This document shows, piece after piece, positions 16,546 through 25,877 of a DNA stretch of 50,153 nucleotides (the first letter of the stretch is position 1; each line of letters opens with the position of its first letter). This DNA comes from an uncultured Neomegalonema sp. (GTDB lineage: Bacteria > Pseudomonadota > Alphaproteobacteria > Rhodobacterales > Rhodobacteraceae): the NCBI GenBank assembly GCA_938034615.1, contig CALHLW010000017.1, positions 1 to 50,153 on the forward strand, written 5' to 3'. The position numbers and the translations under genes were made by a program. The notes beneath the pieces were generated by a model. The model searched no databases. It worked only from the letters and a program-made list of their open reading frames with translations, and was not told where the DNA came from.

Positions 16546-18456
16546 TTAAGCCGCCCGATCCAGTCGAGCCGAATCATCTATTTTTGAAACGAAACGGTCG
16601 AGCATCAGCACGGTCCAGAGGGCGCGGCTGGTGTCGGCACGTCCGGTTTTGAGGTCGCCCCAGAGGCTGCGCAGGGCATCGCGTTCGACCAGACCGGATT
16701 CCAGCAGGATCGAGCCTTCGGTCAGGCGTTCCATCTCGGCCGCGAAACGCCCGGTCATCCAATCGCCGATGGGGGCGACGAAGCCGCGTTTCTTGGCGTC
16801 GAGGATGGTATCGGGCACCTGCGCGCGCAGGGCGGCTTTCAGGACGCGCTTGCCGGAGAAGCCGTCGAGCTTGAGATCGGTCGGCAGGCGGGCGGCCCAA
16901 TTGGCGAGGTCGATATCCAGCAACGGATTACGGACCTCTACCCCCGTGGCCATGCTTGCCCGGTCCACCTTCACAAGCATCCGCCCCGGCAGCCACGTCA
17001 TCAGGTCCACGTATTGCGCACGGGCCAGTGGGTCGTCGGTATTGGCCTGCAACGCATGAACGCGCAGCAGGTCGGCGGTCGAATAGGCATCGATCCGGGC
17101 ATCCGATCCGAGCAATCGATCGCGGTCTTTCTCGCGGAGGATCGCGGTAGCGCGGAACAGGCCCCCCATGGCGTCGGTCGCCAATGACTCGAAGGTCGAT
17201 TTTGCACGCAGGATGCGGGGGCCATTCGGCATCGCGGGATAGGCGCGTGCCAGTGGCCCGAACAACCCGCGACCGGCCCATCCGGGCATCCGGGCCTTCA
17301 AGTTCTCTTCGGCGAGATGATAGGGATACCGGCGGTATCCGGCGAACAGCTCATCGCCCCCATCCCCCGACAGCGCCACCTTCACATGCCGCGAGGCCAT
17401 GGCGCAAAGATGTAATGTCGGCAGGGCGGAGGCATCGGCGAACGGTTCGCTGAACGCAGAACCCAGTCCATCGAGATCGGCCATGGCATCTGCCGTGACC
17501 CGCTCCACATGATGCCGTGCCCCATGTAACCGAGCGACCTCCGCTGCCAGCCCCGTTTCGTCCAGCGCCGGATCATCGAAGCCCATCGTGCAGGCATCCA
17601 GCCGCGGTCCCCGGATATCGCTGGCAATCGCCAGCATCGCCGCGCTGTCCACGCCGCCCGACAGGAACGTACCCAGCGGCACATCGGCCACCAGCCGCTT
17701 GCGCACCGCCGAGCGCAGTAGGGGCGTCAGTTGCTCCACCGCCGCGTCCAAGGTGCAGTTGCCCTGCGGATGGACCCGGATCGTCCAATATTTCTGCGGC
17801 TCCCGCATCTCGCCGCCGCGATCAAGCCGCAGCACATGGGCGGGGGGCAGCTTGTCGATGCCCTCGAAAATCGATTTTGGTTCGGGCACATAGCCGAGCG
17901 CCAGATAATCCGCCAGCGCATCGCGCCGGATCGGTGGCACGCCGTCGAGACCGGCCAGCACGGCATCGAGATCGGAGCCGAACAGCACTTCACCTGCCGA
18001 TGTGCGCGTGTAGTAGAACGGCTTCTTGCCCCAGCGATCCCGCAGCAGGAACAGGCTTTCGCGGTCCTCATCCCAGATCGCGGCGGCGAAGAATCCGTCG
18101 AGCCGGTCGACGATACTTTCGCCCCAGATTCGCCAGCCGTGCAGCAACACTTCCGTATCGCAATCGGTGACGAACACGGCTCCCGCCGCTTCCAACTCGG
18201 TCCGCAGGGCGCGGAAATTGTAGATCATGCCGTTGAAGACGAGCGCCACGCGCCCATCCGCACTGACGAAGGGTTGCTCGCCACCCTCGGGGTCGATGAT
18301 CGCAAGGCGTCGATGGCCAAGCCCAACGCCGGGTGCGAACCAGCGGCCTTCACCGTCTGGCCCCCGCCGCGCGATGGCGTCGGTCATGGCCTTCAGGCGG
18401 GTGGGCGACACCTCGCCCCGACCCTTCAGATCGACGATGCCTGCGATCCCGCACAT
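16546..18456 (-). CDS. XrtA/PEP-CTERM system amidotransferase (asparagine synthase-like)
   Basis: A 636-residue two-domain enzyme like glutamine-hydrolysing asparagine synthetase (TIGR03108-like). The N-terminal glutaminase domain begins with nucleophile Cys2 (MCGIAGIVDL) and contains RRGPDGEG, HRRLAIID, VFNGMIYNF and CDTEVLLHGW. The C-terminal synthetase domain has the pyrophosphate loop SGGVDS at 266-271 and ALSGDGGDELFAGYRRY. In exosortase loci these proteins are thought to amidate a sugar acid or other component of the exopolysaccharide rather than make asparagine; that role is inferred from context. The ATG overlaps the xrtA stop by one base (TGATG), so translation is coupled. No unusual residues. 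Confidence 0.92.
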   Translation of the reverse strand: MCGIAGIVDLKGRGEVSPTRLKAMTDAIARRGPDGEGRWFAPGVGLGHRRLAIIDPEGGEQPFVSADGRVALVFNGMIYNFRALRTELEAAGAVFVTDCDTEVLLHGWRIWGESIVDRLDGFFAAAIWDEDRESLFLLRDRWGKKPFYYTRTSAGEVLFGSDLDAVLAGLDGVPPIRRDALADYLALGYVPEPKSIFEGIDKLPPAHVLRLDRGGEMREPQKYWTIRVHPQGNCTLDAAVEQLTPLLRSAVRKRLVADVPLGTFLSGGVDSAAMLAIASDIRGPRLDACTMGFDDPALDETGLAAEVARLHGARHHVERVTADAMADLDGLGSAFSEPFADASALPTLHLCAMASRHVKVALSGDGGDELFAGYRRYPYHLAEENLKARMPGWAGRGLFGPLARAYPAMPNGPRILRAKSTFESLATDAMGGLFRATAILREKDRDRLLGSDARIDAYSTADLLRVHALQANTDDPLARAQYVDLMTWLPGRMLVKVDRASMATGVEVRNPLLDIDLANWAARLPTDLKLDGFSGKRVLKAALRAQVPDTILDAKKRGFVAPIGDWMTGRFAAEMERLTEGSILLESGLVERDALRSLWGDLKTGRADTSRALWTVLMLDRFVSKIDDSARLDRAA

Positions 18457-20018
18457 CAGTCGAGCATCCCTGTAACCGGACCCATATCGGCGAGCAGCGC
18501 TTCGATGCTTGCGACGGCCTGCGCGCGATCTTCCGGTCTGTCATACTGTGCAGAAACGGCGATCACCGCCGTCGTCGCCGCGCCCCCCGTCAGCCGCGCG
18601 CGCAACTGTGCCAGCTTTGCCGTTTTCGGATCAGCGGTCAGTTCCCCGCCCGACAACACCCATGATGCAACCAGACGTGAGGAGAAGGTCGTCCCCATCT
18701 CCGCCATGACGTAGTGGGTCAACGCATCGCGCCGAGCGGTTACGGGCAGGCCGGTCTCTCCGGTTTTTAGCGTGACGGAGCCAAGCTGTGCCCGCTTCCA
18801 GACCTCGTCATCGTCAAAACGGTTCGACCAGTGCAGCGCCTCGGCGCCCTCGCGCTCATGCGTCCAGGCTGCGACGAACAGATCGACCGTATGCCTGCCA
18901 TCCGTCAGGTGCAGGCGTTCCGCCTTATCGGCGGTGTCGAAACGCGGCACCCAGCGGTCAATCGCTTCGGCATCGACGGGCAGTACGCGCCAGCCTTTCG
19001 GCGCGACCCGCGTGACAATTTCCTGCGGCAGCGGCTCGGCAACCGGATCGGTCAGGGCCGCGACGGCGGGGCCACCCGTCAGGATCAGTGATCCTGCGAT
19101 CAGGGCGGCAAACGCCCCCTGCCGCTGTACGGGCGCATTGTGATCCACGGGCTGCATCGCCGGATCGTCGATGACGCGGTCGGCAAAGCGACCGCCGACC
19201 CAGAGCATCAGCAACATGACGAGCGAGAAGAACACCCAGCCATAAACGAGGTGATCGACGCCCACCGCCAACGCATTGTCGGTCATATGTGCCAGCATCA
19301 TGATGCCATAGGCGCGCAGGCAATTCGCGAAGACGGGAATGGCAACGGCAAGCGTCAGAAACAGCACCCATTTCCACCACTTATCATAGCTCAGATAAGC
19401 GAAGACGAAGGCGACGAAGATATTGGCGATCAGAAAACGGATACCCGCACAGGCTTCGGCCACTTCCCACAGGCCTGAGGACAGCTCGATCATCAGCCCT
19501 TCGCGATAGACCGACAGGCCGCTGAGTTGCAGCAGCCAGACCGAGACATCCGCCGTCAATTCTTGCAGCGCCGGGATCGCGAAATCGCCGAACGGCACCA
19601 TGAAGGCGAGGAAAAGGATCGGAAATCGGAACCGCCGCGCGAAATCCCACCCCAGACACAGGGGCACCAGCGCCATCAGCGCGCCGACGAAGCCCGCGTG
19701 GCGCAGCAGGTTTACCCCCGCGATCTCTCCTGCGAACCAGATGGTCGCGAATCCGGCCAGCGGGACAAGGGCGCCGAGGGCTGGGGCGAGCATTAGCTTT
19801 GCCACTTCCTCGCGCCGTCGCCAGACGAGGTAGGCACTGACCGGAGCGACGAGGAAGCCGTGATTGTAGGTCGTGGTGTGCCACCAGATATCGACCATGC
19901 TCGCCAGTGTCTCGTATTGCGCCACGCACAGCACGACGACCATGATGGCAAGGCGCATCAACGGGCCGGTGAGTGTCTGTCCGGGGGCGGAAAGCTCCGA
20001 ATAGTCGGTCGTGGTCAT
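18456..20018 (-). CDS. xrtA: Exosortase A with fused C-terminal EpsI-like domain
   Basis: A 520-residue inner-membrane protein. The N-terminal about 290 residues form the exosortase with about eight helices. The catalytic triad is visible as C190 (EVAEACAGIRF), R235 (ANCLRAYG) and H256 (VGVDHLVYGW). Exosortases cleave proteins with a C-terminal PEP-CTERM motif and are expected to hand them to an acceptor at the outer face of the membrane. A helix at about 300-320 leads to a periplasmic EpsI-like domain (about 330-520), a common fusion in exosortase A. It overlaps the upstream glycosyltransferase by four bases (ATGA) and the downstream amidotransferase by one. No protein in this window ends in a recognisable PEP-CTERM, so the substrates must be elsewhere. 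Confidence 0.96.
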   Translation of the reverse strand: MTTTDYSELSAPGQTLTGPLMRLAIMVVVLCVAQYETLASMVDIWWHTTTYNHGFLVAPVSAYLVWRRREEVAKLMLAPALGALVPLAGFATIWFAGEIAGVNLLRHAGFVGALMALVPLCLGWDFARRFRFPILFLAFMVPFGDFAIPALQELTADVSVWLLQLSGLSVYREGLMIELSSGLWEVAEACAGIRFLIANIFVAFVFAYLSYDKWWKWVLFLTLAVAIPVFANCLRAYGIMMLAHMTDNALAVGVDHLVYGWVFFSLVMLLMLWVGGRFADRVIDDPAMQPVDHNAPVQRQGAFAALIAGSLILTGGPAVAALTDPVAEPLPQEIVTRVAPKGWRVLPVDAEAIDRWVPRFDTADKAERLHLTDGRHTVDLFVAAWTHEREGAEALHWSNRFDDDEVWKRAQLGSVTLKTGETGLPVTARRDALTHYVMAEMGTTFSSRLVASWVLSGGELTADPKTAKLAQLRARLTGGAATTAVIAVSAQYDRPEDRAQAVASIEALLADMGPVTGMLD

Positions 20019-21262
20019 GCAGCGCTCCGGGATGCGGCGGCGGGATCGATGCTGCCAATGACCCGTTCCAGAGCCTCGATCCGTGCCGCCCAGCTATAAT
20101 CATCCTCGATCAGCTTTCGTGCCGCTGCCGCAAGGGCAGCCGCACGGGCCGGATCGTCCAACAGGGTTGAGATCGCGTTTGCAAATTCCGCGCCGGTCGT
20201 CGCGACCGTCACGGCATTGCCATCCGTCGCGCCGATCCCGTCGAGGGCCGCCTCGGTGACGACCGCAGGCAGGCGCGCGGCCATGGCCTCCAGCACCTTG
20301 TTCTGCACGCCCCGCGCCAGTTGCAGCGGCGCGACGGCCAGATCGGCATGGATCAGATAGGGCTTCATATCCGGCACGCGGCCCGTGACCTCCACGTCAT
20401 CGCGCGCGAGGGCTTGAACGGTTTTGGTCGGGTTCGATCCCGCGATCACGAACGTCACCTTGCGACCTGCTTCGCGCAGGGCAGGCATAGCCTCGTTAGC
20501 AAACCACGTCACGGCCTCGACATTCGGCACGTAATCCATCGCGCCGGTAAAGATCACCCGTGCATTGCCATCCGCCGGATAGGGCGAGGGCAGGGCGTCG
20601 GCATCCTGCCAACCTTCCAGTTCGACGCCGTTGCCGATGGCATGGACGCGGTCGGTCACGCCGGTCACGCGCTCGAAGAGGGCGGCTTCGTTGTCGGTGA
20701 CGAACAGGCTCGCATCGGCGCGTTGGGCCAGCGTTCGCTCGGCATCGCGCATCAGCACTGCTTCGCGGGCATAGACCTTGCCCATCACGCCGCCCTGCGT
20801 CTCGCCGAGGACGCGCCATTTCTCGGAATCCACATCGACGAAATCGACGATCAGCCTTTCGGGCTGCGTCTCCAGCGCCGCGAGATAGGGCATGGTGCCG
20901 GAGGAATAGAGGAACACTGCGTCGAAGCGATGGGCGCGGGTCGTGCGGGCCACCCACTCCATCAGCGTCCGGTGCCGGAAATACGCGAAGGAAATCGGCT
21001 CCCGCCGCGCCATCGCCTCCACCGCCGCCCGTTGCCGCGAGCGCCCGCGCCCGTCCGCGATGCACGTCTCGACGCACAGGTCGTCCATCGCGTGCCGATG
21101 CTGCCAGTCATCGGGATCGTCCACCGGCGCACCGAGGAAGACGTCGTGGTTCTCCGCCAACCCCTTGATGAGATGATACGCCCGCAGCTTCTCGCCTTTA
21201 TGGGGCGGATAGGGGATGCGATGGGCGAGGAAAAGGATTTTGGGGCGGTCATCGACCTTCAT
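20015..21262 (-). CDS. XrtA-system glycosyltransferase (TIGR03087 family)
   Basis: A 415-residue GT-B glycosyltransferase. The opening KILFLAHRIPYPPHKGEKLRAY is the signature of TIGR03087, a family found with exosortase A. The C-terminal donor-binding half contains RVIFTGAMDYVPNVEAV, VIAGSNPTKTVQAL, DVEVTGRVPDM and APLQLARGVQNKVLEAMA, typical of GT1/GT4-like enzymes. It would add a sugar to the lipid-linked repeat unit on the cytosolic face. I set the start at ATG 21262, five bases after the FemAB stop. A much longer open frame runs upstream antisense-like through femAB but carries no extra domain. Stop overlaps xrtA by four bases. Confidence 0.92.
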   Translation of the reverse strand: MKVDDRPKILFLAHRIPYPPHKGEKLRAYHLIKGLAENHDVFLGAPVDDPDDWQHRHAMDDLCVETCIADGRGRSRQRAAVEAMARREPISFAYFRHRTLMEWVARTTRAHRFDAVFLYSSGTMPYLAALETQPERLIVDFVDVDSEKWRVLGETQGGVMGKVYAREAVLMRDAERTLAQRADASLFVTDNEAALFERVTGVTDRVHAIGNGVELEGWQDADALPSPYPADGNARVIFTGAMDYVPNVEAVTWFANEAMPALREAGRKVTFVIAGSNPTKTVQALARDDVEVTGRVPDMKPYLIHADLAVAPLQLARGVQNKVLEAMAARLPAVVTEAALDGIGATDGNAVTVATTGAEFANAISTLLDDPARAAALAAAARKLIEDDYSWAARIEALERVIGSIDPAAASRSAA

Positions 21263-21267
21263 CGCGC

Positions 21268-22338
21268 TCACCCCAACTGCCGCGCAAGAAACGGCCCGAC
21301 GCGCTTGGTCACGCCGAAGGGCAGCTTCTGCCACGTCTTCACGAAGCGCGCGTATTTGGGGTTGTTCGGGTTCACGTCCGGCATCTCTTTCGCCCGGATC
21401 AGATGATACTGGTAGGCGAGCGGCGTTGGCTCGAAACCCCAGTATTTCTTGTAATCGAACGATCCTGTTCCGACTTTGGAACGCCCGAAATCGAAGGTTT
21501 CGATCCCGGCTTCGCCCGCCCTCTCCATCAGATCCCAGTAGACGTGATCGAAAGCGTGCAGCTTGCGGGCCTCGACCAAGGCTCCGACGTAATAGGGGTA
21601 GACCGTGTCGCGATACCAGAAGGTCATCAGCGCCACGACCCGCCCGTGTTCGGTGGTTCCCACCGTCGAAATCTCGCAGGCATCGCCGAACGCAGACTTG
21701 AGCGTCGCATACCATTTCAGTGGCAGGATCGGTGTCCCCAGCGCGTGCAGATTGCGGGCATAGAGATCGTGAAACACCGCGACCGGGGCGTCGGTATCGA
21801 TCACGAAATCGGCCTTGATCCCCTTGCGCACATCCGCGCGTTTCTTGCGGGGAACCGCCCTCAGCCGGTCTTCGGAGGTCGCCGCGATGGGTGCGCGGAA
21901 GCCTGCATAAGTTTCGTCTTTCGTGGGCCAGCCGTCGAACAGAGCGGTCTCGCCCCGGAGTTCGAGGCAATCGACCCCGCGCTCCGTACCCATCGCAATG
22001 GCCGCATCTGCCAGCGCGCCTGCTGTATTCTCATCGGTTGCGAGTATGCCGCCCCCGACCGAAAAGCCCGTCGAAATCAGCTTGTTGCCGAACAGCGGCG
22101 TCTTCAAATGCACAAGTGGTAGGATGCCCGCCACCTCACCCTCGATCCGCGCGATCAGATAGGGTGTGTCGTACCCCAGCCCATCGCGCACGGCATTGCG
22201 CCATGCCAGCGTGTGAAACGGTGTAGCATCGGCACGGGAGGCGAGAAAGCCCTCCCAATCAGCCTCGTCACCCGGCGAGAGCGGGGTGATCGTCGGCTTC
22301 AGCGCTCCCTGCTGCGGGAAGATCGTCGAGCCATCCAT
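21268..22338 (-). CDS. FemAB-family XrtA/PEP-CTERM system-associated protein
   Basis: A 356-residue protein of two GNAT-like halves, matching the FemAB-type family seen in XrtA loci (TIGR03019-like). FemAB enzymes join an amino acid to an amine using aminoacyl-tRNA. In exosortase loci an equivalent acyl or aminoacyl transfer onto the polysaccharide is assumed, not shown. Landmarks are the N-terminal TPFHTLAWRNAV, PLVHLKTPLFGNKLIS, PRKKRADVRKG, and the C-terminal ETFDFGRSKVGTGSFDYKKYWGFEP. ATG 22338 has a GAGG site at good spacing, but it lies 71 bp inside the end of the deacetylase gene. No later in-frame ATG, GTG or TTG is available before the conserved domain, so the long overlap seems real. 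Confidence 0.88.
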   Translation of the reverse strand: MDGSTIFPQQGALKPTITPLSPGDEADWEGFLASRADATPFHTLAWRNAVRDGLGYDTPYLIARIEGEVAGILPLVHLKTPLFGNKLISTGFSVGGGILATDENTAGALADAAIAMGTERGVDCLELRGETALFDGWPTKDETYAGFRAPIAATSEDRLRAVPRKKRADVRKGIKADFVIDTDAPVAVFHDLYARNLHALGTPILPLKWYATLKSAFGDACEISTVGTTEHGRVVALMTFWYRDTVYPYYVGALVEARKLHAFDHVYWDLMERAGEAGIETFDFGRSKVGTGSFDYKKYWGFEPTPLAYQYHLIRAKEMPDVNPNNPKYARFVKTWQKLPFGVTKRVGPFLARQLG

Positions 22339-23164
22339 GATACGCCTCGTCCATTCGGGTCCAGGGGCCACTGGCGACGAGTCTTTGCAATTTTGATTCG
22401 CAACGACCGAGGCCAATCGTGTGGCGGAGCCTCGACTTTAGGGACGCGCCCTTAATGCGGGGTTGGCTTGGGTCGATTTCCCACGGATGTAGGTAAAAAT
22501 TCGGCGGTACGCCCTCTGCCCGCATCCGCGCCATGTTTGCCCGCACGAGAGCCAGCGGGAACATGCGGAAGAATCCGCCGCCCCCCGCCGGTATGCGTCG
22601 TTCGCGCCAGAGAAGCGTCGTGATTGGAATTTCGAGCATCCCGGCAGTTGCTTCGCGGAAAGGATGACGCGGGGCATCAGGGTCGCCGTAGAGATCATGG
22701 GTGATCGGGTGCGAACTCGACGAATAGCTGTAACCTGCCTCAGCCAATGCTTCATAGGCCCACGGGCTGCGCGCATCGATGGAAAAACTGGCTGCGCGAT
22801 AGCCGCGAACGGCGGCCCCGCCAATCTCTTCGAGCGTCAGGCGCGAACGGCGCACGTCTTCGAGGAAGGTGGCGCGGTTCTGATCGAAAACCGCGTAGTG
22901 GTCCTGTCCATGGCTGGCCAATTCATGTCCGGCATCCACGATCCGACGGATCAGGGCAGGGTGGTGATCGGCGACGCAGCCGAGGGTAAAGAACGTCCCC
23001 GTCGCGCCGCCATCGGCAAATATCTGGAGAATGCGGTCGGTATTGGCTTCGACCCGGCTCTCATGGCGGGGCCAGTCGGCGCGGTCGATGATGGAGGCGA
23101 ACGCATGGACGTGGAAGTGTTCCTCCACGTCGATTGTCAGGGCACCCGGTAGAGTGTCGGTCAT
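22268..23164 (-). CDS. XrtA system polysaccharide deacetylase
   Basis: A 298-residue carbohydrate esterase family 4 deacetylase of the XrtA-associated type (TIGR03006-like, with a DUF3473-type C-terminus). The metal and catalytic motifs are TIDVEEHFHVHAF near the N-terminus (Asp13 and Glu), TGTFFTLG, HELASHGQDHYAVF with the two metal histidines, and RGYRAASFSID. The C-terminal FYLHPWEIDPSQPR is also characteristic. It would remove acetyl groups from N-acetyl sugars of the polymer. No signal peptide is visible, so it may act on cytosolic intermediates or be exported with partners. The start overlaps the ATPase stop by four bases (ATGA); the 3' end overlaps the FemAB gene by 71 bp. Confidence 0.93.
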   Translation of the reverse strand: MTDTLPGALTIDVEEHFHVHAFASIIDRADWPRHESRVEANTDRILQIFADGGATGTFFTLGCVADHHPALIRRIVDAGHELASHGQDHYAVFDQNRATFLEDVRRSRLTLEEIGGAAVRGYRAASFSIDARSPWAYEALAEAGYSYSSSSHPITHDLYGDPDAPRHPFREATAGMLEIPITTLLWRERRIPAGGGGFFRMFPLALVRANMARMRAEGVPPNFYLHPWEIDPSQPRIKGASLKSRLRHTIGLGRCESKLQRLVASGPWTRMDEAYHGWLDDLPAAGSAEADDHPALAG

Positions 23165-24195
23165 GCCTGTTTGAGCTGTGCGACGTCTTCGTCTTCGCTG
23201 CCATAGGCCTTCATGGCCAGATCGATCAGCTCGTGCACCGCTTCGTCATGTTCGGTGACGCGATCTTCGAGTTTTTCCAGGCGGCGGGCAATGACGGTCA
23301 CGGCCCGTTCGATCTTTGCGAGACGATCACCGGAGATCGGCGCGCCACCGGCTGCGACGGGAGCGGCTTCTTCTTCGCCCGTCACTTCCTCGTTCTTCTG
23401 GTCCTCGATCACCGTCTCGACCATTGCGAGATCGACTTCGGAGGCTTCTTCGAGCGCAGCGAACAGCATGATGCGGTTCGACAGCGTGTTGATGAGGCGC
23501 GGTACGCCCTTGGTCTTGTCGTAGATGCGCGCGAAGGCCTCGGGCGCAAAAGCGGGATAGTTCTGCCAACCGACCATTTCGAGACGGTGGCGAATATATT
23601 CTTCGGTTTCCTCCGCGCTCATGGAGGCGAGTTTGTAGGAGGCGATGATCCGCTGCTGAAGCTGCGCGAGATCCTTGTGACCGACGGTCTGGAGGAACTG
23701 CGGCTGGCCAAGCAGGAAACTCTGGAAAAGAGGCTGCCCGCCGACATTGAAGTTGGAGAGCATCCGCAGCTCCTCCAGCGCGCGAAGAGGCATGTTTTGT
23801 GCCTCGTCCACCACCAGAAGGACTCGCTTGCCCATCTGGTTCTGCTCGATGAGGAACTCCTCGAAGGCGGAAATCAGGTCGCCCTTGTCGCGGGTATCCA
23901 CATCGATTTCGAAAGCGTTGCAGATGAGGCGGATACAGTCATCCGCGTCCACCTGCGTGGTCCCGATCTGGGCGGCGACGATATCGTTGCCGTCCAGTTC
24001 GGAGAAAAGCTGACCCACGAGGGTCGATTTACCCGTACCGACCCCGCCGGTGATGACGATGAAGCCTTCGCCTTGGTAGAGGCCGTACTTGAGGTACGAC
24101 ATCGCCTTCCTGTGACCCTCGGACCCATAGAAGAACTTGGAGTCCGGGGTCAGGCGGAAAGGATTGGCGGTGAGGCCGTAGAATTCTTCGTACAT
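23161..24195 (-). CDS. XrtA/PEP-CTERM system-associated ATPase
   Basis: A 344-residue ExeA-like AAA ATPase (TIGR03015-like). The N-terminus MYEEFYGLTANPFRLTPD is the family hallmark. Walker A is GGVGTGKST at 50-58, and Walker B is LLVVDEAQN with D130-E131. The C-terminal about 100 residues, from EEVTGEEEAA onward, are acidic and predicted to be partly coiled. The likely role is to power or regulate assembly of the polysaccharide or protein export machinery; related ExeA energises secretin assembly. It overlaps the deacetylase gene by four bases and follows the outer-membrane protein gene by 41 bp, a gap that contains a small perfect hairpin. Confidence 0.93.
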   Translation of the reverse strand: MYEEFYGLTANPFRLTPDSKFFYGSEGHRKAMSYLKYGLYQGEGFIVITGGVGTGKSTLVGQLFSELDGNDIVAAQIGTTQVDADDCIRLICNAFEIDVDTRDKGDLISAFEEFLIEQNQMGKRVLLVVDEAQNMPLRALEELRMLSNFNVGGQPLFQSFLLGQPQFLQTVGHKDLAQLQQRIIASYKLASMSAEETEEYIRHRLEMVGWQNYPAFAPEAFARIYDKTKGVPRLINTLSNRIMLFAALEEASEVDLAMVETVIEDQKNEEVTGEEEAAPVAAGGAPISGDRLAKIERAVTVIARRLEKLEDRVTEHDEAVHELIDLAMKAYGSEDEDVAQLKQA

Positions 24196-24213
24196 CTCGT
24201 CACCCTTGGGTCT

Positions 24214-24230
24214 GGACCGGTACGCGGTCC
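24214..24230 (-). other. Small hairpin in the gap between the barrel and ATPase genes
   Basis: GGACCG (24214-24219) and CGGTCC (24225-24230) form a perfect 6-bp stem with a 5-base loop in the 41-bp intercistronic gap. No T-run follows, so it is more likely an RNA processing or stability site than a terminator. Confidence 0.3.
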
Positions 24231-24236
24231 GCTCGT

Positions 24237-25877
24237 TCAGAAGCTTGCCGTGACGCCGACGATGCCGGCGTTCTCCTTGAACTCATCGACAGAATCATCC
24301 GCGAATCGTTCCGTGTAAGTGTATCGCCCAAAAACGTTGACAATTTCGGTAAGCTGGTAGTTTAGCCCGGCACCAAGTGCCAAAGTGTCGAAATCATCCA
24401 CGCTTGAGCCGTCCTGCGTGAAGCTGCTGTAGCCAGCGCCAAGCTCGGCGGAGAGGCGATTTGTCAGGGCGCGCGTCAAGCCGAGATTGGCCGAGACGAC
24501 CGTTTCGTCATCGAACACCGCATCGAAGTCGCGATGCAGGACCGTGACGCCCGCCGTCCAACCGGTCTTTCCGAGTGACCCGGCAGCATTCGCGCTCAAC
24601 GTATCAACGATCGCATCCGCGTCCTGTACCGCGAAGGTCGGGTTCAGGTTGTTGGCGAGACCACCACCGTTGCCGTTGAGGGCTGTGGCGAGGGCATCGT
24701 CGTTGTCGTAGTTCGAGAACTGGACGCCGCGGCGTGCCGCCAACGAGAGCGCGAGATTACGCTGCGCCGCATAGGTGAGCGCTGCGCCGTAATCCATGCC
24801 GTTGTAGCGATAGCCGACGAATGCCTGGCTGGAGAGACGCTGGCTCGGCTGATAGCGCACGCCGACATTCCCGTAGACGCCTGCATAATCGTCGTTCACA
24901 TTTTCCGAGAAGTGATCATACCCAGCATTGGCGGTGACAGCGAGGGTGCGCGAGACCGGCACATCGACGCTGACATAAGACGTCCAGCGATCCAGATCCT
25001 CGTCATCCGACTCGGGGTCGAAGCGCTCGTATTCGGTGACAGCGGCCCAACCGAAGCGGCGGAACTTGCGCGGATCGGAGGTCAGCGACGCGCGGCCTGT
25101 ATGCGAGAAACCGCCATCGATCTCGTCATCATAGGCTTCGCCGCGACCCGTGTAGCGCAGCTCTGCATTTGCCCAGCCGCCGATATTCTTGCGGATCGAC
25201 GGACTGACGAGACCATAATAAGCGCGGCTGCGGTTGTCGCGGTTGGCAAGTGGGTTGCCTGAGAAGCGGTCATCGGAATCGACGTAGACTTCGGAGACGC
25301 CTGCACCGACATCGAGATACAAGAGGTTCGGCACGATGGCGGCGGACCAACCCGTATCGAGATTGTGGCGCAGGCCGTCTTCGTTCGTGTCGTTGAGATA
25401 ATGGTCGTAGCTGGCCGCATAGGCGACCTGACCCGACAGGCGCTCGCTCTGGATCGCGACATCGACGCCCGCCGTGGCGGTGAAGATCGTTTCGTCCTCT
25501 TCAAAGCCATCGGGATCGAGGTTGATGTTATCGGAATAGCTGACCGACCCTTCGACGAAAGGCGTTACCTGCGTTGTCCAACGGCCCCGCGTGACGGGGG
25601 CATTACGCTGGATGGTTCCGGGGCGGGCCGTTGCCGCGCCGACGCTGACCGGCGCGATGGGGCCGGTAGCGCCGTTCTGGTACACGTCGCCATACGCATC
25701 GTCTGTTACCGGGATTCCGCTGGTCGCGTAGCCGCCGGAGTAAACGCGCTCTCCGGCGGTTTGTGCGACGAGCGCGCTGGAGACTGCTGCGATGACAACG
25801 GCGCTACCGGCGGCCAGAAGCTTGTTGCGTGCAGACAGGCGAGGGGCCTTACGGCTGGGCTTGATTGTATGCTTCAT
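24237..25877 (-). CDS. XrtA/PEP-CTERM system-associated outer-membrane beta-barrel protein
   Basis: A 546-residue outer-membrane protein of the TIGR03016 type. It begins with a positively charged n-region and a signal peptide (LLAAGSAVVIAAVSSALVAQTA). From about residue 100 the sequence alternates short amphipathic strands such as PFVEGSVSYSDNINLDPD, GWSAAIVPNLLYLDVGAGVSE and NLALSLAARRGVQFSNYD. It ends in VGVTASF, with the terminal Phe expected for recognition by the BAM complex. It may form the outer-membrane exit or anchor for the polymer, which would matter because no Wza-like export protein is present in the window; this is an inference. The start overlaps the autokinase stop by 29 bp. 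Confidence 0.88.
   Translation of the reverse strand: MKHTIKPSRKAPRLSARNKLLAAGSAVVIAAVSSALVAQTAGERVYSGGYATSGIPVTDDAYGDVYQNGATGPIAPVSVGAATARPGTIQRNAPVTRGRWTTQVTPFVEGSVSYSDNINLDPDGFEEDETIFTATAGVDVAIQSERLSGQVAYAASYDHYLNDTNEDGLRHNLDTGWSAAIVPNLLYLDVGAGVSEVYVDSDDRFSGNPLANRDNRSRAYYGLVSPSIRKNIGGWANAELRYTGRGEAYDDEIDGGFSHTGRASLTSDPRKFRRFGWAAVTEYERFDPESDDEDLDRWTSYVSVDVPVSRTLAVTANAGYDHFSENVNDDYAGVYGNVGVRYQPSQRLSSQAFVGYRYNGMDYGAALTYAAQRNLALSLAARRGVQFSNYDNDDALATALNGNGGGLANNLNPTFAVQDADAIVDTLSANAAGSLGKTGWTAGVTVLHRDFDAVFDDETVVSANLGLTRALTNRLSAELGAGYSSFTQDGSSVDDFDTLALGAGLNYQLTEIVNVFGRYTYTERFADDSVDEFKENAGIVGVTASF

Noticed and set aside
20015-21970. Longer glycosyltransferase start upstream of 21262
   Set aside because: The extra residues overlap the FemAB gene in another frame and carry no domain; the family begins at KILFLAHRIPYPP.
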